DNA of 64,000 bases, from the NCBI RefSeq assembly GCF_020734105.1, contig NZ_JAJAFR010000001.1:664689-728688 (forward strand), written 5' to 3'. The notes beneath the pieces are model-generated. The model ran no database searches. It had not been told where the DNA came from and worked only from the letters and a program-made list of their open reading frames with translations. A program made the translations under genes and the position numbers. The first letter of the stretch is position 1; the number at the start of each line of letters is the position of its first letter. This DNA comes from Alkalihalobacillus deserti (GTDB lineage: Bacteria > Bacillota > Bacilli > Bacillales > Bacillaceae_D). Positions 17,978 to 26,322 of the stretch are shown here, piece by piece.

Positions 17978-18589
17978 TTGGATTTACATTTTATATGGAA
18001 ATCTATCGTCATTGTTATTGGTGGGGTTCTTATTTTGCGATTGGCAGGAAGAAAGTCAATTTCACAACTGACGGTTGCTCAGACTGTCATGATGGTCGCC
18101 GTTGGTTCATTGATTATTCAGCCAGTGGGAGATAGAAACATTTGGATTACTATGGTAATTACACTTTTACTTGTACTCACTCTTATTTTTATTGAGTATA
18201 TCGTAATGAAATTTGACGTCCTTGAAAGCATAATTTACAGCAAATCAATCATGGTGGTTGAAAATGGAAAGGTTAATGAAAGAAATTTAAAAAAAATGCG
18301 TTTAACCGTTGATATGCTAGAAGTCCGATTGAGACAGCAAAGCGTTCAAAGAATCAGTGATTTACAATGGGCTACGGTAGAATCAAACGGTCAATTAGGA
18401 TATATGCTAAAACCAGAAAAGCAATACGCAACCAAAGAAGATATTCAAATGCTGATATCGACGATTCAAGGAAACATGATGATCTCACCTATCCAAACCC
18501 CAGTGACTCAATCAAATGGATTAGACAACCTATTTACTGAAGTTGAAACTAAAAAGCATATACAGGAACCTCCAGAACATTTGAAATGA
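17978..18589 (+). CDS. DUF421 (YetF-like) membrane protein
   Basis: A 203-residue protein starting at TTG behind AAGGAGG. Three membrane helices carry LRLAGRKSISQLTVAQTVMM. Then come [20 protein letters not shown] and LRQQSVQRISDLQWATVESN, the single cytoplasmic DUF421 unit. The C-terminus is long and polar. It closely resembles the frameshifted gene at 2786-3303. It ends inside the start region of the ClC gene, so the two are probably translated together. Confidence 0.88.
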   Translation: MDLHFIWKSIVIVIGGVLILRLAGRKSISQLTVAQTVMMVAVGSLIIQPVGDRNIWITMVITLLLVLTLIFIEYIVMKFDVLESIIYSKSIMVVENGKVNERNLKKMRLTVDMLEVRLRQQSVQRISDLQWATVESNGQLGYMLKPEKQYATKEDIQMLISTIQGNMMISPIQTPVTQSNGLDNLFTEVETKKHIQEPPEHLK

Positions 18590-18600
18590 GGGAAGATAGA

Positions 18601-19893
18601 GTGAATTTAAAACTCAGGTATAAAACATTTATTTCAACCTTATCCAAATGGATACTTTCGGGAGTAGGGATCGGTGTCATCATAGGATCGACCACGGCTT
18701 TCCTTTTACATACGAATGACTTACTCGGAGAGATACGTGAGAAAGACTCTTGGCTGATCTTCTTTCTCCCGCTAGCAGGCTTAATTATAGGTTATATATA
18801 TATGAATTACGGCAAGAAATCGGGAAATGACTCAGCTAAAGGAAATAATCTGGTTATAGAGGGGATTCATGGTAAAGCTAAAGTACTACGGAGAATGGGG
18901 CCGATTGTCTATTTAGGTACATTTATTACAGTCTTATTTGGTGGGTCGACTGGAAGAGAAGGGGCCTCTATCCAAATGGGAGGAAGTGTAGCGGAAGCGA
19001 TAAATCAATTTTTTAAAGTGAATATATTGGACAAAAACATTTTATTGATGAGTGGAATAAGCGCAGGGTTTGGAGCAGCGTTTGGTACTCCTATTACAGG
19101 AGCTGTTTTCGGAATGGAAATGACTGCTTTAGGGAAAATGAAATACGAAGCATTCGTCCCTTGTCTTATCGCGAGTTACGTCGGTCATTATATGTCCGAG
19201 AAAGCATGGGGAATTCAACATGAATCATTCAACATTCAAACAGTACCTGAAGCCTCTCTGTCCACATTTACAATCGTTATTCTCCTAGCAACTGTCTTTA
19301 GTCTCTTAAGTGTTTTATATTGCCAATTAAGACATGGGATACAAAACTTTTCTGAGAAGTATTTAAAGAAAAATCATATGTTAAGAGCTTTTGTTGGGGG
19401 AATCATTATTGTGGCATTAACGTTGATCGTAGGTTCGGAAGCCTACAATGGGCGTGGGTTAGACATGCTTGAACAATCTTTTAAAGAAGATGTTCCTCCC
19501 TTTGCCTTTCTAGCTAAGCTAGTATTTACAGCAATTACACTGGGAACTGGCTTTGTAGGCGGGGAAGCCATCCCGCTATTTTTTATGGGGGCCACCTTAG
19601 GGAATACCTTGTCGACCTTCATTGATTTACCTATGTCCTTTCTTGCTGCTTTAGGACTGATTGCTACCTTTGCTGGTGGTGCTAATACTCCTATAGCAGC
19701 CTTCCTCTTAGCTCTTGAGATGTTTGATGGAAAAGGAATTGAATATTTTTTTGTTGCATGCCTAGTCAGTTATATCTTTTCAGGACATCATGGACTTTGG
19801 CCTTCTCAAACGATATATGAGCCGAAGAGCCGATTATATACGATCTCTAACGAAGAAACCATCGGCCATATTGAAAAGTTGAGAAAACGTTAG
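18601..19893 (+). CDS. ClC family chloride channel/antiporter
   Basis: About 430 residues and about ten membrane helices. The ion-selectivity segments are present: GGSTGREGASIQMGGS (GREGP-type loop; here GREGA), GISAGFGAAFGTPITGAVFG, and GTGFVGGEAIPLFFMGATLG. No C-terminal CBS domains. GTG at 18601 is preferred because GAGGGAAG precedes it; an ATG at 18586 overlaps the DUF421 stop. It probably exchanges chloride or fluoride for protons in the membrane. The T at the GREGx position is ordinary, and the exact ion cannot be told. Confidence 0.9.
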   Translation: MNLKLRYKTFISTLSKWILSGVGIGVIIGSTTAFLLHTNDLLGEIREKDSWLIFFLPLAGLIIGYIYMNYGKKSGNDSAKGNNLVIEGIHGKAKVLRRMGPIVYLGTFITVLFGGSTGREGASIQMGGSVAEAINQFFKVNILDKNILLMSGISAGFGAAFGTPITGAVFGMEMTALGKMKYEAFVPCLIASYVGHYMSEKAWGIQHESFNIQTVPEASLSTFTIVILLATVFSLLSVLYCQLRHGIQNFSEKYLKKNHMLRAFVGGIIIVALTLIVGSEAYNGRGLDMLEQSFKEDVPPFAFLAKLVFTAITLGTGFVGGEAIPLFFMGATLGNTLSTFIDLPMSFLAALGLIATFAGGANTPIAAFLLALEMFDGKGIEYFFVACLVSYIFSGHHGLWPSQTIYEPKSRLYTISNEETIGHIEKLRKR

Positions 19894-19973
19894 CTTGGTC
19901 GGATCTCGTAATGAAATACTTAAATAATGACAATAAAGAGCGTCTCCTTGCTCCTCGAAACAATATAAAGTTG

Positions 19974-20020
19974 CGGCCTTTTCTTAGTATTCAACCGGGA
20001 AAAGGCCGTTATATTTTTTC
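19974..20020 (+). terminator. Terminator after DUF421-ClC operon
   Basis: CGGCCTTTTC and GAAAAGGCCG pair around a 15-nt loop, followed by TTATATTTTTTC. Confidence 0.8.
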
Positions 20021-20284
20021 CTTAGGGCGCCATCATTATAGTAAATGGTAATATTCGATAACAATATTTGTATAGTAGAAAAATAATGGTAGTGCACGTA
20101 ATCCTTATTACTCACATAAAGGTTTTAAACTATCTTTAGAAATATTTTACAAATCACTTATTGAAAAATTCTTCATGAATTATGGTGGTAATGAGAAGGA
20201 TAATATATAGAGAATTGGTTTGTTAGATCTAATTCATTTGTTTAAAAAGTGTGGAAAATATCGATATAAAAGAGGGATTTGATC

Positions 20285-21706
20285 ATGATAATCACTTACA
20301 TAGTGTGCATATATTTTTTGTATGTATTACTTTCAGGGTTTATTTTATTTAAATTTTACAAGCATAAGAGAAGTCATTATAAAGATAAACACGCTCCTCA
20401 ACGCTTTTTTGGTGAAGAGAGTTGTCAGGATCGGGTCGCTCTTGTGGAAGAGAGGTATGAATCAGGGCTTGCTCGTATTAACCTTATTGAAAATGCGCAT
20501 GAGACATTGGATATATCTTACTATATGATTAGTCCTGGATTAGCTAGTAATATTTTTCTTGCTAGTATTGTGAATGCAGCTGATAAAGGAGTTCAAATCA
20601 GAATTCTTCTTGACGGATTATTTCATCACATGAAGGGAAAGAGGAAAGATATTCTTTACTCTTTGTCTGATCACCCCAATATACAGTTGAAATTTTATGA
20701 ACCTTTTGATCCTTTACGACCTTGGACGTGGAATAACAGACTTCATGATAAGATCATTATCGTCGATCATGAACTGACGATGATAGGTGGTCGGAACATA
20801 GGTGATAAGTATTTTGCTCCTGCTGGATATGACGGGGCAACAAATGATCGCGATGTAGTGATTGTTAATACGGATGTCGACAACTTTGAAACAAGTGTTA
20901 TTTCGCAAATTAAAGAATATTATGAATATGTTTGGAATCACGAATTTACCAAACACCCAGTCACTCAATTAACAAAGAAACAGCAATTAATCGCACAAAA
21001 AAAACTTTCAGATATAAGGCAGCTTTTTAAAACTCTTCTCCACTCTCACCTTGAAATGTTTCAACGTGAAATCAATTGGATAGAAAGGTCTCAGCCAACT
21101 AATAAAGTTACGTTTATTCACAATCCAATTGAGCGTCTAAAAAAAGAGCCTTGGGTTTGGTATGAGATCTCAAATTTGATGAAGGAAGCAAAAAAGTCTA
21201 TTTTAATACAAAGTCCGTATATCATTCCTACTAATAACATGTTGCAAACCTTAGATAAAGAAAATCTTTCTGCTGGCAAAGTAGTGGCTTTGACGAATTC
21301 ACTTGCAGCCTCCCCCAATCTTTTGGCCTATTCAGGATATAGAAGGTATCGAAAAAAAATAGTTGATTTAGGGATCAATGTCTACGAATTTCAAGGCCCG
21401 TCAGAATCGTATCATACTAAATCATTTATTTTTGACAACAGAATAAGTCTAGTTGGCTCCTTTAATTTAGATTCAAGAAGTACTTATCTAAGTACGGAAA
21501 TAATGGTTGTAATTGATAGCAAGGAGTTCGCAAGCCAAATGAAAAATAAGATTGATGATGTTATCAATCATAATAGCCTAAGGGTCAGAAATAACGGTTC
21601 ATACATCGCTCACCCACGGATAGAAGAAAAAATGGTTTCTCCTGTAAAAGCAACTATTACTCGAGTTTTATCTGGCCTTACTCGGTTTAATGAACATTTG
21701 TTATGA
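20285..21706 (+). CDS. Phospholipase D family protein, cardiolipin synthase-like
   Basis: A 473-residue protein with one N-terminal membrane helix and two PLD motifs: HDKIIIVDHELTMIGGRN at about 155 and HTKSFIFDNRISLVGSFN at about 380 (HxKxxxxD). Cardiolipin synthases of Bacillus share this layout but usually have two N-terminal helices, so it may act on another phospholipid. ATG at 20285 has AGAGGGATTTG upstream. It is a monocistronic gene between a ClC operon and a DUF1657 gene. Confidence 0.87.
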   Translation: MIITYIVCIYFLYVLLSGFILFKFYKHKRSHYKDKHAPQRFFGEESCQDRVALVEERYESGLARINLIENAHETLDISYYMISPGLASNIFLASIVNAADKGVQIRILLDGLFHHMKGKRKDILYSLSDHPNIQLKFYEPFDPLRPWTWNNRLHDKIIIVDHELTMIGGRNIGDKYFAPAGYDGATNDRDVVIVNTDVDNFETSVISQIKEYYEYVWNHEFTKHPVTQLTKKQQLIAQKKLSDIRQLFKTLLHSHLEMFQREINWIERSQPTNKVTFIHNPIERLKKEPWVWYEISNLMKEAKKSILIQSPYIIPTNNMLQTLDKENLSAGKVVALTNSLAASPNLLAYSGYRRYRKKIVDLGINVYEFQGPSESYHTKSFIFDNRISLVGSFNLDSRSTYLSTEIMVVIDSKEFASQMKNKIDDVINHNSLRVRNNGSYIAHPRIEEKMVSPVKATITRVLSGLTRFNEHLL

Positions 21707-21922
21707 TCTCCCTGAAATGGATATCATTGTTGAAAATTTATATATTTGAGTATGTCTTAAAGTACCGTAGCCTTATAGTTACACTTGAGGCGAGTACTAA
21801 GCAAGTATAAACTGTGTAACATTTTAAAGTACTGTACTTGGCAATCATAAATACTGTTCAAACTTAGATTCAATAGAGAATAGGTTAATTGGTTAGTTAC
21901 TCGTTCAGAGGAGGTTTTTAAA

Positions 21923-22132
21923 GTGACAGTAGGAACACAAGTTAGACAAGCTTTAGCAAATGCACGAAGTGTACAAGCAAATTTTGAAACGTTTGCCTTG
22001 CAAACAAAAGATGAGGAGGCTAGCGAGCGGTATAACAAAGCTGCGGCACAGATTCAAGAAATAATTGAAGGGTTAGAAATACGAATGGGAGAAATCGAGC
22101 AGGAAGAACCAAGTTTTAAGATTGATCAGTAA
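21923..22132 (+). CDS. DUF1657 small helical protein
   Basis: A 69-residue protein, GTG start behind AGAGGAGG. It begins MTVGTQVRQALANARSVQAN and ends EEPSFKIDQ, so it matches the copies at 6394 and 9034 in length and motif (FETFALQTKDEEASERYNKA). It lies 334 bases before a DUF421+DUF1657 gene, repeating in miniature the pair inside the spoVA-like operon. Confidence 0.87.
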   Translation: MTVGTQVRQALANARSVQANFETFALQTKDEEASERYNKAAAQIQEIIEGLEIRMGEIEQEEPSFKIDQ

Positions 22133-22276
22133 CTTTTGAACATTCACTGTAAAAATTATAGGTCTTACTCAATAGTTTTGAGTTAGATCTATTTAATTTT
22201 GTTAGCTGCTATAAATAAAATTCAGATAATAGAGAATTTTTCTTAGCCCGATATTAGTCTCTACCTCGTCCTCATT

Positions 22277-22310
22277 TTTAACATTCCTTTAGGTAATGTT
22301 ATTTTTTTAT
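22277..22310 (+). terminator. Probable terminator between DUF1657 and DUF421 genes
   Basis: Short stem AACATT/AATGTT with a loop of about 9 bases, followed by ATTTTTTTA. Confidence 0.5.
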
Positions 22311-22466
22311 TCAATCTCGTGCTAGTCACTTTGTACTTCTAGAAGTTGTAAGTTCCATTTTTCGCTATTGACACATCTAAAATAAGTTTCTAAATAAGTA
22401 TGTTTAGAGATCGTTTACCCAATAATGTTAGAATAGTACATTTGAATCAAATTAGAGGTGAGTTAA

Positions 22467-23330
22467 ATGAATGAATTAGGGGTGGTTTTATTCAGAGGCG
22501 TGTTCGGAATTATTTTTTTACTAATTTTAACTCGTCTTATGGGAAAGAAACATCTTAGGAATATGACATTTTATGAATATGTTGTAGGGATTTCAATCGG
22601 AAGTTTAGCGGCGGAATTAACTTTCGGAACAGAGGTAAGAATGTCTAATTTTATTCTTGGGATGCTTATTTGGGCAGCCATACCGGTTCTTATATCGAAA
22701 ATTGAATTAAAGTCATTACGCTTTCGAACACTGGTCGAAGGTACACCGAGAATTCTAATTAAAAATGGTAAAATCCTAGAAAAAAGTTTAAAAAAGGAAG
22801 ATTTCACAGTCGATGAACTTATGATTGCTTTAAGACAAAAGGATGTTTTTAAACTTTCCGAAGTCGAAACAGCCGTCATGGAGAAAAATGGACAAGTTAG
22901 TGTGATGAAAAAAAGCGAACTGCTACCATTAACGCCAAAGGATGTCGGGAAGGTAACGGAACAAGAACGAGAACCCCGGATTGTTATTATAGATGGGAAT
23001 GTGATGGAAAGAAGTTTGAGTGAGTATGGGTATACAAAAGATTGGCTATTAGGAGAAATTATGAAGCAAGGAGCAAAGAAATTTTCGGAGGTGTTTTTTG
23101 CCCAAATAGATTCGATGGGAAATGTTTATGTTGACCTGTATAACGATACATTGAAAATGCCACAAGTGAAACAAAAGTTATTGGTTGCAGCCAATATTAA
23201 GCAACTACAGGCAAATTTAGTAAATTTTTCTTTGCAAACTGAAAATAAAAATGCAAAGGATATGTACAATGGCTATGCTAAGCAAATGGATAAATTGTTA
23301 GATGATATGAGTGGGTATTTAAAAGAGTAG
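22467..23330 (+). CDS. DUF421 + DUF1657-like fusion membrane protein (2Duf type)
   Basis: An intact 287-residue protein with the layout of the gene at 5519-6379: three helices with LTRLMGKKHLRNMTFYEYVV, two cytoplasmic units (GKILEKSLKKEDFTVDEL and GNVMERSLSEYGYTKDWLLG), and a helical tail LLVAANIKQLQANLVNFSLQ. ATG follows AGAGGTGAGTTAA. The 3' half is duplicated as a relic at 10517-10965. It is probably a membrane partner of the preceding DUF1657 protein. Confidence 0.88.
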   Translation: MNELGVVLFRGVFGIIFLLILTRLMGKKHLRNMTFYEYVVGISIGSLAAELTFGTEVRMSNFILGMLIWAAIPVLISKIELKSLRFRTLVEGTPRILIKNGKILEKSLKKEDFTVDELMIALRQKDVFKLSEVETAVMEKNGQVSVMKKSELLPLTPKDVGKVTEQEREPRIVIIDGNVMERSLSEYGYTKDWLLGEIMKQGAKKFSEVFFAQIDSMGNVYVDLYNDTLKMPQVKQKLLVAANIKQLQANLVNFSLQTENKNAKDMYNGYAKQMDKLLDDMSGYLKE

Positions 23331-23747
23331 TACAGCTTGGGTTAAGTGAAAAAGTAGCATAAGTTTAAGTCATTGTTACGTTTTTATTAAACCTTTATCG
23401 GGTTCGTTTATTTCAACGATGCAGAAAAATTGAATAAGTATGAATATTATTTTCCGTATTTGAGTGATGTTTACATAGTAAAAAATTTGAACTTGATTTA
23501 AATGGCGATAAGATGATGATTGATATAAATTCAGCCTGTTTTTATTTCAAGAATACAAAATAACCTACTATGTTTGAATTTACTAAGAGGTAATACGGTG
23601 GCTTTTTTCCCTTATCAAAAGAAATAAGAGCCACAATGATGACTCTTATTTCTTTTTTTGAACTCTGGTCAGTCGGTGTGGAAATTAGTAGAACTAAAGA
23701 TGATTAATAGAATGAACAATACAACGACCTAACAGTAATTTTCGTTA
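23331..23747. other. Intergenic stretch with a convergent terminator
   Basis: Only the hairpin at 23617-23658 is clear. The rest has no supported frame. Confidence 0.4.
23617..23658. terminator. Bidirectional terminator
   Basis: AAAAGAAATAAGAG and CTCTTATTTCTTTT form a 14-bp stem, with a T run after it. It separates the plus-strand DUF421 gene and the minus-strand gene at 23748. Confidence 0.85.
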
Positions 23748-24227
23748 TCAATATTGATTTTGATTGTTAGATTCAAAGCCCATTTGGTTTAAAAGTTGTT
23801 GAACAGAAAATAAACTTTGTTCTTTTTGTTGTTGCCAACTACTTATGTTTTGAATAAATGGTTTAAATTCATTTGGTGCATTTTCCAACATCACTTGTAA
23901 CCATTTCGTTACTTCCTGATCTTCTTTAAGGGCATTATTTACACATGAAATCAAAGTATCAATAACTGAAACATGGGATTCGCCATTTTGAAGTCGATGA
24001 GCGGAACCTAATGCTGTAACTCTGTGATACGAAGCTGGTACAAGATGGTTATGCATTTCTGAATTACCCTCTAGGTCTTTTGTTGCTTCAATATGAAACA
24101 ACTGTGAACTCGTTGAACAAACCATTTGCTCAGCAAATAAGCTTTGATTTAATAATTCTAAAATCTGGTCCCAATTTTGTCTTAAACCATAATGATTCAA
24201 TTGACTAACCTGCCTTTCCATTAACAA
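23748..24227 (-). CDS. Conserved-looking protein of unknown function
   Basis: Up to 159 residues, soluble and helical. Notable segments are LLNQSLFAEQMVCSTSSQLF, MHNHLVPASYHRVTALGSAH and LKEDQEVTKWLQVMLENAPN; the end is Gln-rich. It resembles no family I can name. A frameshifted paralogue lies at about 29056-29290, which shows it is a real protein family. The start is unclear: ATG codons at 24227 and 24221 lack a ribosome site, while a TTG near 24200 has GGCAGG upstream. Confidence 0.65.
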   Translation of the reverse strand: MLMERQVSQLNHYGLRQNWDQILELLNQSLFAEQMVCSTSSQLFHIEATKDLEGNSEMHNHLVPASYHRVTALGSAHRLQNGESHVSVIDTLISCVNNALKEDQEVTKWLQVMLENAPNEFKPFIQNISSWQQQKEQSLFSVQQLLNQMGFESNNQNQY

Positions 24228-24695
24228 AGTATATTCAGCTTAAAAAAGTAGAACTTAAGATTGTTCCAGTAAATTTACTGGAATAACTTTCGGATAATTG
24301 AACATTGCATGTATCGCTAAATCCCTAAAATATTCTATGTGAATAACCATTTATCAGTAACTCTATAATTGAAGGAAATGTAATTTAAATTAAGCAGACA
24401 TGCAACCGGGCCAGATCGTTGAATACAGTAATAATTATTTAATCCATCATATACAGGATATAATTTCATGTATTAATGGATTGATTATTATCCGAAAAAA
24501 AGATACTATCATTTCTTACTGAATTGAATGCTAAATAAATAGAAGTGTATTTGGCGTTTAATGTTAAATTTTTCTTCTGAGCATTAACAAAGCCAAAGAG
24601 CATAATACGAATCGCAGTGAATGAAAAAGTTGTTGATAAGAAAACTTTGACCGGATTGGGGATATATGGTATGATTGTGTCAACTTAATAAGAAA
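24228..24695. other. Leader and intergenic stretch upstream of the thiamine operon
   Basis: No gene. The sequence just upstream of the riboswitch includes TTGACC at about 24647 and TATGGTATGAT, a possible sigma-A promoter about 17 bases apart. Confidence 0.4.
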
Positions 24696-24784
24696 TCCAC
24701 TAGGGGTGCCATAATGGCTGAGATAAGGAGTTTTCCTTAATCCCTTCGAACCTGATCTGGTTAGCACCAGCGTAGGAAAGTGGA
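24696..24784 (+). ncRNA. TPP riboswitch (THI element)
   Basis: Contains the conserved cores: GGGGTGCC, GGCTGAGAT, then CCCTTCGAACCTGATCTGG and ACCAGCGTAGGAAAGTGGA. P1 is formed by TCCACT and AGTGGA. It controls the tenA-ykoEDC operon downstream. When TPP binds, P1 forms and the terminator at 24876-24912 can fold. Confidence 0.96.
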
Positions 24785-24875
24785 GTCGACTCAGTATATT
24801 TTATGAAAATACTAATTTTACGTAGATTCGAATCGTAGTTTCATTGAATTTGAAACGAATCAACGTTTATTTAGA

Positions 24876-24912
24876 AAAGGTCGCTCCACTTCCGGGGCGG
24901 CCTTTTTTTGTT
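24876..24912 (+). terminator. Riboswitch-controlled terminator
   Basis: AAAGGTCGCTCC and GGGGCGGCCTTT with a 6-nt loop, then a T run. The CTCCACT in its 5' arm and loop is complementary to AGTGGAG at the 3' side of the riboswitch P1 (24779-24785), giving a ready antiterminator when TPP is absent. Confidence 0.9.
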
Positions 24913-24953
24913 CGAAATAGGAGGAGTCTTATAAAAAATAGGAGGGTGTTTTC

Positions 24954-25640
24954 ATGAGTTTTTCAGAGCAATTACGTAAAGAAGCCAATCACATTTTTGA
25001 GGCGTGTTTCAACCATCCATTTATTAAGGGAGTTGCAGAGGGGAAGGTTGAAAAAGAACAGCTGATTCACTATGTGAAACAAGACTATGAATATTTAAAC
25101 GCGATGATCCAGACGAAAGCTTTGGGTATGGCCAAATGCACAAATCGTGAAGACATGGAAATGTTTAATACGAGTATTGGTTTTATTTTGAATAGTGAAA
25201 TTCATCCGCATCGTAATTTTTGCGAAGTCGCAGGTGTAGAGTATGAGGACTTGCAAGGGTATCCACTAGCACCAACAGCTCAACACTATATTAGCCATAT
25301 GCTTAACGTTGCTCAAGCAGGAACGCTTGGGGAAATAATTGCTGTATCCCTACCTTGCCCATGGATTTACTTGTATATCGGAGAACGGATTATGAAGGAA
25401 TACAAGCCTGAACCAAACCATCCGTTCTACGAGTGGATTTCATTTTACGGTGCACAAGAGGAACCGAGAATGAATGCCTACCTAACGAAGCTTGATGAAT
25501 TAGCTGAACAGGCTCCAGAAGAAGAAAAGAGAAGAATGAAAGAACACTTTGTGTTAAGTTGCCAGCTTGAATATATGTTCTTTGATATGCCGTATAAGTT
25601 AGAAGAATGGCCTGTTCAAAAAGATAGTACGACTGTATAA
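24954..25640 (+). CDS. tenA: TenA family thiaminase II (aminopyrimidine hydrolase)
   Basis: A 228-residue all-helical protein of normal length. Family marks are FIKGVAEGKVEKEQLIHYVK, LPCPWIYLYIGERI (with the catalytic Cys) and the C-terminal LSCQLEYMFFDMPYKLEEWP. TenA hydrolyses formylaminopyrimidine or aminopyrimidine compounds from broken-down thiamine to HMP. ATG follows ATAGGAGGG. First gene of the riboswitch operon with ykoE, ykoD and ykoC. Confidence 0.95.
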   Translation: MSFSEQLRKEANHIFEACFNHPFIKGVAEGKVEKEQLIHYVKQDYEYLNAMIQTKALGMAKCTNREDMEMFNTSIGFILNSEIHPHRNFCEVAGVEYEDLQGYPLAPTAQHYISHMLNVAQAGTLGEIIAVSLPCPWIYLYIGERIMKEYKPEPNHPFYEWISFYGAQEEPRMNAYLTKLDELAEQAPEEEKRRMKEHFVLSCQLEYMFFDMPYKLEEWPVQKDSTTV

Positions 25641-25719
25641 ATTCATAGATCGTTGTTCAAAGGGGGATATTCTAAGAACTCTCTTTGAACAACTATTACA
25701 TAAAAAAAGGTGGATGACG

Positions 25720-26322
25720 ATGAAAAATTCGAAGGCGTTAAATTTAAGAGAAATTGTTGTGATGTCGTCAATTTCGGTTGTTTTTGGGATATTATATCTT
25801 GTTTGGATTTTCTTTGGTCAATTTGTTGAAGGTGTTTTTGGTCCAGTCGGGAGAGGATTGATTTCGGGGTTTTGGATTATGGCCCCAATTGTTTGTGCCT
25901 ACATTATTCGAAAGCCAGGTGTCGCATTAAGTGCGGAAATGATTGCAGCAGTTACGGAAATTCTTGTTGGCTCGGTAAATGCTGGAGTGGTTCTCATTCT
26001 CGGTTTCACTCAAGGCCTTGGGGCGGAGCTTGCTTTAGCACTCTTTTTATATCGAAGCTATCGTCTACCTGTGTTAATGCTAAGTGGAATGTTTGGAATT
26101 ATTGCTAACTTTATCACTCTTTACTTCCTATATGGGTATAGCCAGTACTCTTCGATTGTGACTGGACTTATGTTTGTGACGATGCTTATTAGCGGGGCTT
26201 TATTAGCAGGATGGGGCAGCAAGAGCATTGCGGATGCGTTATGTAGAACAGGAGTTTTGGATAATTTTGCGTTAGGAAAAGTGGAACGGAAAAAAAGGAT
26301 TGACCATGATGCAGTATCTTAA
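25720..26322 (+). CDS. ykoE: YkoE, substrate-binding S component of thiamine/HMP ECF transporter
   Basis: A 200-residue membrane protein with about five or six helices. The sequence LREIVVMSSISVVFGILYLV and FGPVGRGLISGFWIMAPIVC is typical of YkoE. It binds hydroxymethylpyrimidine or thiamine and works with the YkoD ATPase and YkoC. ATG at 25720 has AAAGGTGGATGACG upstream. It overlaps the start of ykoD. Confidence 0.92.
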   Translation: MKNSKALNLREIVVMSSISVVFGILYLVWIFFGQFVEGVFGPVGRGLISGFWIMAPIVCAYIIRKPGVALSAEMIAAVTEILVGSVNAGVVLILGFTQGLGAELALALFLYRSYRLPVLMLSGMFGIIANFITLYFLYGYSQYSSIVTGLMFVTMLISGALLAGWGSKSIADALCRTGVLDNFALGKVERKKRIDHDAVS

